A DNA stretch of 27,837 nucleotides from a virus: positions 1 through 27,837 of the IMG/VR virus record IMGVR_UViG_3300035181_000873; one strand, written 5' to 3'. The translations under genes and the position numbers were made by a program. Positions 22,707 through 27,837 of this stretch are shown in pieces; position 1 is the first letter of the stretch, and each line of letters opens with the position of its first letter. The notes beneath the pieces were generated by a model. The model searched no databases, was not told where the DNA came from, and was given only the letters and a program-made list of their open reading frames with translations.

Positions 22707-22741
22707 AAAAAAAGCCACGCACGCAATTCGCGTATGTGGCT
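22707..22741 (-). terminator. Promoter-proximal intrinsic terminator before the sigma-like gene
   Basis: On the minus strand AGCCACATACGC-GAATT-GCGTGCGTGGCT (12-bp stem, one mismatch and one wobble) followed by TTTTTTT. It begins only about six bases after the predicted transcript start and ends 11 bases before the ATG. Unassisted transcripts would be about 40 nt long. Confidence 0.85.
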
Positions 22742-22753
22742 ATCGATAAGTCC

Positions 22754-22783
22754 ACTATATCCCAACAAAATAATGGTTGTCAA
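22754..22783 (-). promoter_or_regulatory. Near-consensus sigma-70 promoter of the sigma-like gene
   Basis: TTGACA (22783-22778), 18 bp, TATAGT (22759-22754) on the minus strand. It is the best host-type promoter in the window. Its predicted start near 22747 is followed at once by the terminator at 22741-22707. Confidence 0.8.
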
Positions 22784-22789
22784 CAGCTG

Positions 22790-22795
22790 TATAAT
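22790..22795 (+). promoter_or_regulatory. -10 box of a leaderless plus-strand gene
   Basis: TATAAT preceded by TG, with ATG 22802 six bases downstream, so the transcript probably starts at the ATG. No recognisable -35 at 17-18 bp. It abuts the -35 of the divergent promoter, so the two probably compete. Confidence 0.55.
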
Positions 22796-22801
22796 TACGG
22801 C

Positions 22802-23287
22802 ATGGATGCTAGTCAGGTAGGCTTATCACTCGCAAGCGGTTTTGTAGGTTCGGTTATAGGCGCGCTTGCTACCGTATGGGCCACAAACGCAACTATAAAC
22901 GCCACCGCCAGACAGACCAGAGAAGCGGATGAGAAGCGAATGCAGGATGAAAAAAAGGACCGCGAGGAGGTTATGTGTAATTGGATAAAAGCCGAGATAA
23001 TCCAGATCAGTCAAATCATAAAAAATACACCACCCGGGTTCCAAAGGTTGCCGACATCAGGATGGGAAACTAATAAAAAGTACCTTTTTCTGTGGACGGT
23101 AAAAGAGCAGGCCGCGCTCATAAACTTTTACAATGAAGTTGGTCTATTTAACACGTATGCAGATCAGTATGTTCACATCGGCAATCACCCCATGATGAAT
23201 ATGCCTTGGCAACTGACGGCGGCTCGTCAAAGAGTAATGCCCGTTTTGACGATTGTATTAGCCGAGCTCAAAATATCTGTCTCCTGA
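22802..23287 (+). CDS. Membrane-anchored coiled-coil protein, lone rightward gene
   Basis: 161 aa. An N-terminal transmembrane helix (about 8-32, LASGFVGSVIGALATVWA), a charged coiled coil (about 38-56, QTREADEKRMQDEKKDREEV) and a soluble C-terminal domain with Trp and Tyr. I chose ATG 22802: it directly follows a TATAAT box, while the upstream in-frame ATG lies across the divergent promoter. It is monocistronic, divergent from the late regulator and convergent with the early operon. This layout fits a lysogenic-conversion or superinfection-exclusion gene expressed from the prophage, but no known family is recognised. Confidence 0.7.
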   Translation: MDASQVGLSLASGFVGSVIGALATVWATNATINATARQTREADEKRMQDEKKDREEVMCNWIKAEIIQISQIIKNTPPGFQRLPTSGWETNKKYLFLWTVKEQAALINFYNEVGLFNTYADQYVHIGNHPMMNMPWQLTAARQRVMPVLTIVLAELKISVS

Positions 23288-23298
23288 GAAACAAGAGA

Positions 23299-23312
23299 GC
23301 CGCATGTGCGGC
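23299..23312. terminator. Hairpin between the convergent early operon and plus-strand gene
   Basis: GCCGCA-TG-TGCGGC, a perfect 6-bp stem. On the minus strand it is followed by TCTCTTGTTTCTC, moderately T-rich, so it can end the early operon. It lies 12 bp after the plus-strand gene stop and may serve both directions. Confidence 0.55.
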
Positions 23313-23365
23313 CCCCTAATCGATAGCCTGGTGTTTGTCAGTTTATGTTGTTATATCGACCTCCT

Positions 23366-24058
23366 TTATGGTATCAAGTAATGAGTAAAATCTCCCGTCA
23401 CAGCTTCGTTGTCTTCGATCGAGCGAGTATCATGCCAGTCAATGTCGAGTGCTGATTTTTGGATGCCGATATACCACCTAGCCATTCGGTTATTACGGTC
23501 AAAAGCCTCGTTGTATGGTCGCAGCGTTGTAGCGTTCCAACCAATATGCTCAACTAGGCTTGGCGCTGTAGCCCACACCTTCATGCCGTGGTAGTAAAAA
23601 TACATCGCCCAGCGGTTATCATCGAAATATATCGAGGGTTTGATGTGAAGCTCGGCCCAGGCAATAAAATCATCGATAATCGAAACGGGCATGATGTAGG
23701 TTTGCGCCATAAGCCACTTGGTCAGTTGGACGTAGTGGACCCCCGCGGCGCGCGCATTCTCGATCGACACGCGGTTTGAGAATAGGGTGATCGGCTTATC
23801 GGGTAGGGCGTCCACAATCTGGCGGACCGCCGGCATAAAGTTGTCACAGATCAAAACGTCATCCTGCAATAAAAGCACGTGAGTGGTCCCCTTGGGGTAG
23901 TTAGTGAGTGTGCGCTTGGCACTCTCCCAAAGGTTGCCAGTAGAGTCAAAAACTAACTGAGGTTTCTCGTGGACCCCAAACATGCGGACCATCTGACCAG
24001 CCCACCAATCGCGACCGTAGGCGTTGTGTTGGATGCGGATCGCAATATGATTGGTCAT
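23366..24058 (-). CDS. Glycosyltransferase-like protein, last early gene
   Basis: 230 aa. HVLLLQDDVLICDNF (about 60-75) looks like the DXD-type metal and nucleotide-sugar site of GT-A glycosyltransferases, and IYFDDNRWAMYFYYHG (about 143-158) could hold the acceptor-side acidic residues. In early phage operons such enzymes may add sugars to modified DNA bases or to host surface receptors to block superinfection. Nothing here indicates which. The start ATG overlaps the preceding stop (ATGA). A hairpin follows the gene. Confidence 0.6.
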   Translation of the reverse strand: MTNHIAIRIQHNAYGRDWWAGQMVRMFGVHEKPQLVFDSTGNLWESAKRTLTNYPKGTTHVLLLQDDVLICDNFMPAVRQIVDALPDKPITLFSNRVSIENARAAGVHYVQLTKWLMAQTYIMPVSIIDDFIAWAELHIKPSIYFDDNRWAMYFYYHGMKVWATAPSLVEHIGWNATTLRPYNEAFDRNNRMARWYIGIQKSALDIDWHDTRSIEDNEAVTGDFTHYLIP

Positions 24059-24288
24059 GCTGCCCCCACAACTTCCACGCCCAGTAAACTTCGTGTTGAT
24101 TGATCTAGGTATCCCGTTGGTATGTTAAATGACTCGATCGCACCATTTTTATCGGTTACGAAATAACCAAGTGCTTTGCATTTTTTATCGACATTTCGTT
24201 TGTGCTGGTAGTGATACTTACACATGCCCTTAGTAAAAAGAGCGTCACGACAGCCTTCGACTGTGCACTTGCGGGTGATAAACATCAT
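24055..24288 (-). CDS. Small zinc-finger protein
   Basis: 77 aa. The N-terminus carries Cys8, Cys13, Cys23 and His26 (CTVEGCRDALFTKGMCKYHYQHK), a compact C-x4-C-x9-C-x2-H zinc knuckle seen in many phage proteins (GC-xxx-Y-kGlC-xxHy). A basic KRNVDKKCK follows. It probably binds nucleic acid. Starts at ATG 24288, overlapping the previous stop by 4 nt. Confidence 0.7.
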   Translation of the reverse strand: MMFITRKCTVEGCRDALFTKGMCKYHYQHKRNVDKKCKALGYFVTDKNGAIESFNIPTGYLDQSTRSLLGVEVVGAA

Positions 24289-24554
24289 TGCTCTGGGTCC
24301 TTTCCCGTGGTCTTAAATATGAGTTTATTGGCTGAGAGTCGGTACTCCTCTGCCTGCTCGCCATCGTGCATCCATTGATCGACCAGTTTTTTGAAATGTT
24401 CGAAGTACTTACTCGCTGGGTCCTCAGCTCCCATGCTGCGACCGACGTCTATGCGCTTGAGTAGTTCGCCTGCGCGCGCTTCCAGCTTGTCGGCAACACC
24501 CTCAAAGTAGGCGATAGAGTCGCGCAGTTGGGACGATGTGAGTTCTGCAGTCAT
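24285..24554 (-). CDS. Hypothetical early helical protein
   Basis: 89 aa, almost entirely helical and charged (SQLRDSIAYFEGVADKLEARAGELLKRI, KYFEHFKKLVDQWMHDGEQAEEYRL). No motif recognised. ATGA overlaps at both ends show it is one cistron of the early operon. Confidence 0.65.
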   Translation of the reverse strand: MTAELTSSQLRDSIAYFEGVADKLEARAGELLKRIDVGRSMGAEDPASKYFEHFKKLVDQWMHDGEQAEEYRLSANKLIFKTTGKDPEQ

Positions 24555-24835
24555 AGACGCCCTCCGCTTATCTCCTCATCGGCTGCATCGACCAAAGCGA
24601 GCATCATCTTGAGAATTAGGCGCCAGCGGCGCAGAGTCTCAGGGGACCGATCAGAGCAAAACACAAAGCCGCCGCGGGTATCGCCGCCCTTTGGCACAAA
24701 CTCGAAATGCTTGTCTTTGATAAAAAGCTTGATCACCTCATCACCTTGTTTGCACACGAGCTCGGTGTGGTGGTGGACCTTCATAGCATCGAGTTTGGCT
24801 TTGGTAGTCTTAACGACTGATTTTGATTTGATCAT
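24551..24835 (-). CDS. Hypothetical early protein
   Basis: 94 aa from ATG 24835, which has AAAGGG five bases upstream; a longer frame upstream overlaps the preceding gene and looks non-coding. A basic N-terminus, a beta-type middle (TELVCKQGDEVIKLFIKDKHFEFVPKGG) and a helical C-terminus (RRWRLILKMMLALVDAADEEI). Overlaps the preceding gene by 26 nt. Unknown function. Confidence 0.6.
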   Translation of the reverse strand: MIKSKSVVKTTKAKLDAMKVHHHTELVCKQGDEVIKLFIKDKHFEFVPKGGDTRGGFVFCSDRSPETLRRWRLILKMMLALVDAADEEISGGRL

Positions 24836-25013
24836 TGGTCCCTTTCTGGCGTAGCTCGCCAAGTGTGTTGCTAATTTTGCCGAATATGAGAGTGAGTACA
24901 TGGCGGTCCTTGGCTTGGGTAGCCATCGCAAGGTACTGACGTTTTACAAACCCCTCTGGTAAGTGATTATCTGTCGCGAACTTTCGTAGCATCCTAGCTT
25001 TTTTTGCGTTCAT
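24810..25013 (-). CDS. Hypothetical early basic protein
   Basis: 67 aa, basic at the N-terminus (NAKKARMLRKFATDN), helical, ending in a polar tail. Its ATG overlaps the nuclease stop (ATGA). No family recognised. Its end overlaps the next gene. Confidence 0.6.
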   Translation of the reverse strand: MNAKKARMLRKFATDNHLPEGFVKRQYLAMATQAKDRHVLTLIFGKISNTLGELRQKGTNDQIKISR

Positions 25014-25357
25014 AGATTGTCTCCGAGTGCGATTTTTAATGCTTCTTCTGGTGTTGTGGCGACCCCGGCGCGGCCTCCGTGGCGACGAATATCATCCAAA
25101 AACATTGATTGGAATTCGGTTACTCTGTTGCGAGTCTCAGGTTTTTTGACTTCGATCGCGACAAAGATGCCATCGGGGGCGACTCCGACAATGTCACTCG
25201 TGCCAGTTTTTGCCATGCGGACCAGTCGCTTACTCGTTAAACCAGTCCGTTTGCTGGTGTAGGTCGCGGGCATCATGCCAGAGTTGACGCGCCAGACCTT
25301 ACAATCCTGGTAGTTGAGGAATTGCACGATCGCATTACAGAGGAGTTTCTCGGTCAT
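25010..25357 (-). CDS. VRR-NUC nuclease
   Basis: 115 aa. The core GTSDIVGVAPDGIFVAIEVKKPE (about 52-74) contains the PD-(D/E)XK set of VRR-NUC proteins: Asp55, Glu69 and Lys71, followed by VTEFQSMFLDDIRRHGGRAGVATTPEEAL. Phage VRR-NUC nucleases cut branched DNA (Holliday-junction type) in recombination and packaging. It fits with the annealing protein of the same operon as a recombination pair. ATGA overlaps at both ends. Confidence 0.85.
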   Translation of the reverse strand: MTEKLLCNAIVQFLNYQDCKVWRVNSGMMPATYTSKRTGLTSKRLVRMAKTGTSDIVGVAPDGIFVAIEVKKPETRNRVTEFQSMFLDDIRRHGGRAGVATTPEEALKIALGDNL

Positions 25358-25491
25358 TTTTTACTCTCCCCATTGTCCTCAAGCCAGGTGAGGAAAGCAT
25401 TGATAGTATTGGCGGCCATCTCGTAAAACATCCCCAGGTTGGATTCATCAAGCCACTTCGTTGCCATTCTGCGTAAGTAGTTTGTGGTCAT
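25354..25491 (-). CDS. Small 45-aa early protein
   Basis: ATG 25491 to TGA 25354-25356, with ATGA overlaps at both ends. The protein runs MTTNYLRRMATKWLDE... to LTWLEDNGESKK and looks like an amphipathic helix. The 4-nt overlaps on both sides, like its neighbours, support it as a gene. Unknown function. Confidence 0.65.
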   Translation of the reverse strand: MTTNYLRRMATKWLDESNLGMFYEMAANTINAFLTWLEDNGESKK

Positions 25492-25841
25492 TGTGATAAC
25501 TCCAATTTGCGAATTAAATCACTCCAACCCATCTCGACAAAATTCATGTCTTCATATTTTCTCGCCCTACGTAGCTTGAGGCCCCTTGCTTCGTCATCTA
25601 GCTCTCCCTGAAACTCTTCACTAGAGCACCACTTGAGGCCACCATAACCAATCCACTTGCTCAGGCTGTACCACGCTCGCACAACTCTGACTCTGTCGCA
25701 AATTCTGGACCTATCAGTTTTGCTGTAAGCCATCCTCATGTACTCGCTGTATTGAGATTGCCAGCGTTTATATGAATTGCCAAACATCATGGTGTACATC
25801 TCACCAGTTGTGTTGTCTTGAAGTAAAATTTTGATGATCAC
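25488..25841 (-). CDS. Hypothetical early protein with GTG start
   Basis: 117 aa. GTG 25841 overlaps the preceding TGA (GTGA) and has GGGAGG seven bases upstream, so this unusual start is well supported. The protein is Trp/Tyr/Arg-rich (YKRWQSQYSEYMRM, VRAWYSLSKWIGYGGLKW) and ends with an acidic helix. No family recognised. Confidence 0.65.
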   Translation of the reverse strand: MIIKILLQDNTTGEMYTMMFGNSYKRWQSQYSEYMRMAYSKTDRSRICDRVRVVRAWYSLSKWIGYGGLKWCSSEEFQGELDDEARGLKLRRARKYEDMNFVEMGWSDLIRKLELSQ

Positions 25842-26326
25842 TTGGAACCTCCCATCATCTGCATGGTGTATGACGCATAGCCGCAGTCGTTTGAGGCGGT
25901 CCCGGTGTTATACAGGCAAAGAGCTTGGCGGATCGTGTACTTGTCGAGCTTCTTGGTGAACCACTTGGACACCTCGGTCGCAATTTCCTCAAGTGATGAA
26001 TAGCAGGGGACCGAGCCGTCGGCTTTCTGACCGTATCCAAAACCGTTGTACATACCCTTAGCCTTGCAGCTATCATGTTTGCCATAGGTGGATTCGTGTC
26101 CGTAGGTGGCCCATACGACCTCACCCCATTCGAGACTCTTGATCATTTCCTCGTCAGTCTGTGGGCGAGTGTAGAGCTCGACTTCGATGGTGACGGTCTT
26201 TGTAACGGGACTGGCGAGTGGTGAGAGGAGGGGCAGATCTGCCGTGACAGTGGGGCGTTTTGCAAAGCTCCAGAGGGCTGTCACGAACAGACAAGCTAGG
26301 GCAAGTAGAAGAATTTTATTTTTCAT
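25838..26326 (-). CDS. Exported lysozyme/transglycosylase-like protein
   Basis: 162 aa. An N-terminal hydrophobic segment (KNKILLLALACLFVTALWSFA) is a signal or anchor, then a Ser/Pro-rich linker (LPLLSPLASPV). The domain has Glu78 in WATYGHESTYGKHD and NGFGYGQ, like lysozyme-fold goose-type or transglycosylase proteins in which the Glu is catalytic, and LYNTG (138-142) is typical of that fold. Cys87, 108, 137 and 148 could form disulphides outside the membrane. It is odd to find it between replication genes rather than near the endolysin. ATGA overlap with the upstream gene. Confidence 0.7.
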   Translation of the reverse strand: MKNKILLLALACLFVTALWSFAKRPTVTADLPLLSPLASPVTKTVTIEVELYTRPQTDEEMIKSLEWGEVVWATYGHESTYGKHDSCKAKGMYNGFGYGQKADGSVPCYSSLEEIATEVSKWFTKKLDKYTIRQALCLYNTGTASNDCGYASYTMQMMGGSK

Positions 26327-27096
26327 ACGGACCTCACTGGGTAGTTAGCTTTTATTTGGGCGATCCGCGTGATGTTGGCTTGTCTCTGCTCCTCGGTGAG
26401 TGGCACGTCCTCGGGCATGGGGAGGGCGGCGGTAGCTTTGATCTTGATGACTTTGCCTTCGTCCATACGGCGCCGGAGCCAATTCATGAGAGCAGCTCGA
26501 TAGTCCTTGTAGGTTTTACCCTTCGATTGGCAATAGAGCTTTAGCTCTTCACGGAGATTGATGACGACTTTGGATGTGACTGAATACTGCGAAGCAATAG
26601 ACTCGCACACATCGTCGGTGAGCGAAGCGATCGACGAGTAGTGTTCTGTTCTTTTCTCTTCTATTCTCTTCTGTTCTAATCCCCGACTTTCTCCCGCTTC
26701 TGTCGGGACACTATCGGTACACTGTCGAGTTAAGTCAATTTCCCTCTGGATAACGTCAAAATCTTTCTTGCGCTTCGACGCATATTCATCTAATCGCAGC
26801 AAAATCTTTGGAGCACACAAACGATGATCTAATTTGTACAACAAACCGATCTCATTACAGTATTCCAACACTGTCCCGAGTTTGTCCCGACTAACTCCGC
26901 ACTCGTCGGCGAGTGTGTCGAGATTATGTATCGATTCAACAAATCCCCAATCGTCTTTATTGTTGTCTTTGACGTTCTCGCCAATAATCTCAATCAGTTG
27001 AAAGTAGATTCCATACCCTTCAGCTTTAAACTTCTTCTTGAGGAGTTTCAGCTTGGTGTCATTTCTGGCAGAGCAGTCGTGTTTGAACCACTTCAT
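26323..27096 (-). CDS. Replication protein with Lin1244/DnaD-like domain
   Basis: 257 aa. The N-terminus (MKWFKHDCSARNDTKLKLLKKKFKAEGYGIYFQLIEIIGEN) is the Lin1244/Lin1753-type winged-helix domain found in phage replication initiators. The rest contains a linker and a C-terminal helical part (YKDYRAALMNWLRRRMDEG) like DnaD-type domains that bind DNA or load helicase. ATG 27096 overlaps the preceding stop (ATGA) and GGGAGG lies just upstream. It probably starts phage replication. The origin was not located; DnaD-like proteins often have it in their own gene. Confidence 0.75.
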   Translation of the reverse strand: MKWFKHDCSARNDTKLKLLKKKFKAEGYGIYFQLIEIIGENVKDNNKDDWGFVESIHNLDTLADECGVSRDKLGTVLEYCNEIGLLYKLDHRLCAPKILLRLDEYASKRKKDFDVIQREIDLTRQCTDSVPTEAGESRGLEQKRIEEKRTEHYSSIASLTDDVCESIASQYSVTSKVVINLREELKLYCQSKGKTYKDYRAALMNWLRRRMDEGKVIKIKATAALPMPEDVPLTEEQRQANITRIAQIKANYPVRSV

Positions 27097-27662
27097 ATTG
27101 CACCTCCCATATCGGTAGTGGAAGCGACGGAGTTGCGGGTCGCCGCCTCCACTACTGACGCAACTCTTTCTAACTGATCCGTCGGGTGAAAGACTTTCCG
27201 CAACGCCTCCCACTTTGTTTTGTCCGGGATCGTAAAATCCTCAACGGTGTGAGTGAGCATGTCGGCCCACTCTCTGATGTCCATAGTTGGATAGTCCTTC
27301 TCGACCTCCACCTTGCCCTTGCTGGCTTTCCAGCTGGCTAGTGGCAAGATCCATTGATCGTGACCACCAAAGTCACGCAGAATGCCTTTTGAAGTGAACT
27401 TGGACCTGGTGGTCGTATAGAACTGACCCATGTCTACACGTGTGTAGATGATCTGGGGATTGAAATCGTGCTCAGCGAACGTGTCGGTGATCCGCTTGGC
27501 AATCGCATAGCCGTTGCAGAAACGAATTACTTTGACAGGACTCATATCAGCGATGTAGGAAGCCTTGCCCTTGTAGTAACAAATCTTGCCCTGGGCTAGG
27601 AATTTATTTCCGATCCAGATTCCGATTTGTGCCTGGGCAGACATGGGCAGCTTTGCTGACAT
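27093..27662 (-). CDS. Hypothetical early protein between annealing and replication genes
   Basis: 189 aa of mixed alpha/beta sequence with a C-terminal helix (HPTDQLERVASVVEAATRNS). No family recognised; a role in recombination or replication is suggested only by its neighbours. ATG 27662 follows the annealing-protein stop closely, with GGAGGGGG upstream. The start lies inside the terminal repeat. Confidence 0.65.
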   Translation of the reverse strand: MSAKLPMSAQAQIGIWIGNKFLAQGKICYYKGKASYIADMSPVKVIRFCNGYAIAKRITDTFAEHDFNPQIIYTRVDMGQFYTTTRSKFTSKGILRDFGGHDQWILPLASWKASKGKVEVEKDYPTMDIREWADMLTHTVEDFTIPDKTKWEALRKVFHPTDQLERVASVVEAATRNSVASTTDMGGAI

Positions 27663-27837
27663 ATACTATTTCCCCCTCCGTGAGCAATTTGTGGCGTGCT
27701 TACCCGCAGGACCGTGACATTCTGGACACTGACCGTTTGACGTCACTACCTGAGCTTCACGTGGAGCGTATGTCGCTGGGCGAGGCGTATAGGCAACTGG
27801 AGTCAATGGTATGGCCGGAACCTCTTCCTTCTTCTCG
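27653..27837. repeat. Right copy of terminal redundancy (185 bp)
   Basis: Direct repeat of bases 1-185 with two mismatches. Both differences change an amino acid in the Pro-rich linker of the annealing-protein gene: read on the minus strand, codon ACA (Thr) becomes ATA (Ile) and TCA (Ser) becomes CCA (Pro). They may reflect population variation or read error. Confidence 0.95.
27666..27837 (-). CDS. Repeated 3' end of the annealing-protein gene (partial)
   Basis: This is the second copy of the last 56 or so codons of the gene at 14-847, present only because the contig ends overlap. Its stop (TAG, 27666-27668) corresponds to 14-16. It is not a second gene. It carries the Ile and Pro variants of the linker. 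Confidence 0.9.
   Translation of the reverse strand, partial: EKKEEVPAIPLTPVAYTPRPATYAPREAQVVTSNGQCPECHGPAGKHATNCSRRGK

Noticed and set aside
22696-22755. Longer N-terminus of the sigma-like protein from ATG 22755
   Set aside because: That ATG falls in the -10 of the promoter, and the added codons pass through the terminator stem. The product would need an upstream transcript.
22679-22801. Longer N-terminus of the plus-strand membrane protein
   Set aside because: The extension is the antisense of the divergent promoter and terminator. ATG 22802 sits six bases after TATAAT and starts a clean membrane-protein N-terminus.
23350-23357. GATATAAC after the glycosyltransferase stop, preceded by AGGAGG
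   Set aside because: No -10-like box 18 bp on (CCAGGC) and no ATG after the AGGAGG. Treated as chance sequence between stop and terminator.
25907-25914. A further TGTATAAC copy on the minus strand
   Set aside because: It encodes LYN of the lysozyme-like protein, and 18 bp downstream there is GACTGC, not a -10-like box. It serves as a negative control for the promoter rule.
1-27837. CRISPR arrays, tRNA genes, insertion sequences
   Set aside because: Looked for spaced direct repeats, tRNA-like clover-leaf arms with T-loop sequence and transposase motifs; none seen by eye.

Overview
The window is one complete genome of a small tailed phage (siphovirus type, HK97-like head), about 27.65 kb. Its last 185 bases repeat its first 185 with two mismatches. 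Gene order runs straight across that junction, so the contig is a circular or circularly permuted molecule cut inside an early gene. A tyrosine integrase is present, so the phage is probably temperate. The host cannot be named from sequence. Ser/Pro/Thr-rich tails of the type SPSP..ATPTPSP in exported proteins and leaderless-looking genes would fit a Patescibacteria (CPR) or actinobacterial host, but this is weak inference. The standard genetic code fits throughout and TGA is used as a stop.

Layout. Nearly everything is on the minus strand. (1) 1125-1438 is the switch region: a leader hairpin, a 16-bp dyad and repeats lie between the rightward integrase (1439-2440) and the leftward early operon. 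(2) The early operon starts at 1124, runs through position 1, re-enters at 27837 and continues to 23366: a small basic protein, a Rad52/Erf-like annealing protein, an unknown, a Lin1244/DnaD-like replication protein, an exported lysozyme-like protein, several small unknowns, a VRR-NUC nuclease, a zinc-finger protein and a glycosyltransferase-like protein. Almost every junction is a 4-nt ATGA or GTGA overlap. (3) 22802-23287 is a lone plus-strand gene for a membrane-anchored coiled-coil protein. (4) 22339-22695 encodes a 118-aa protein resembling sigma-70 regions 3.2-4. It is read from a near-consensus promoter followed at once by an intrinsic terminator. (5) 22105 down to 2443 is the late region: small and large terminase, portal-MuF fusion, protease, capsid, connectors, tail tube, tail chaperones with a -1 frameshift, tape measure, distal tail, hub, fibres, endolysin, holin candidates, a membrane-anchored HNH-like protein and a membrane protein.

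Main discovery. Each late module is preceded by the same bipartite element on the minus strand: TGTATAAC (or one change), exactly 18 bp, then a -10-like TANNAT box, often followed two bases later by AGGT, with the ATG 6-14 nt beyond the box. There are eight clear copies and one degenerate copy. The -10 is host-like but the upstream box is not a sigma-70 -35. The natural inference is that the sigma-region-4-like protein encoded just upstream supplies the new -35 specificity. It would thereby switch on all late modules together, while its own gene is held by a promoter-proximal terminator.
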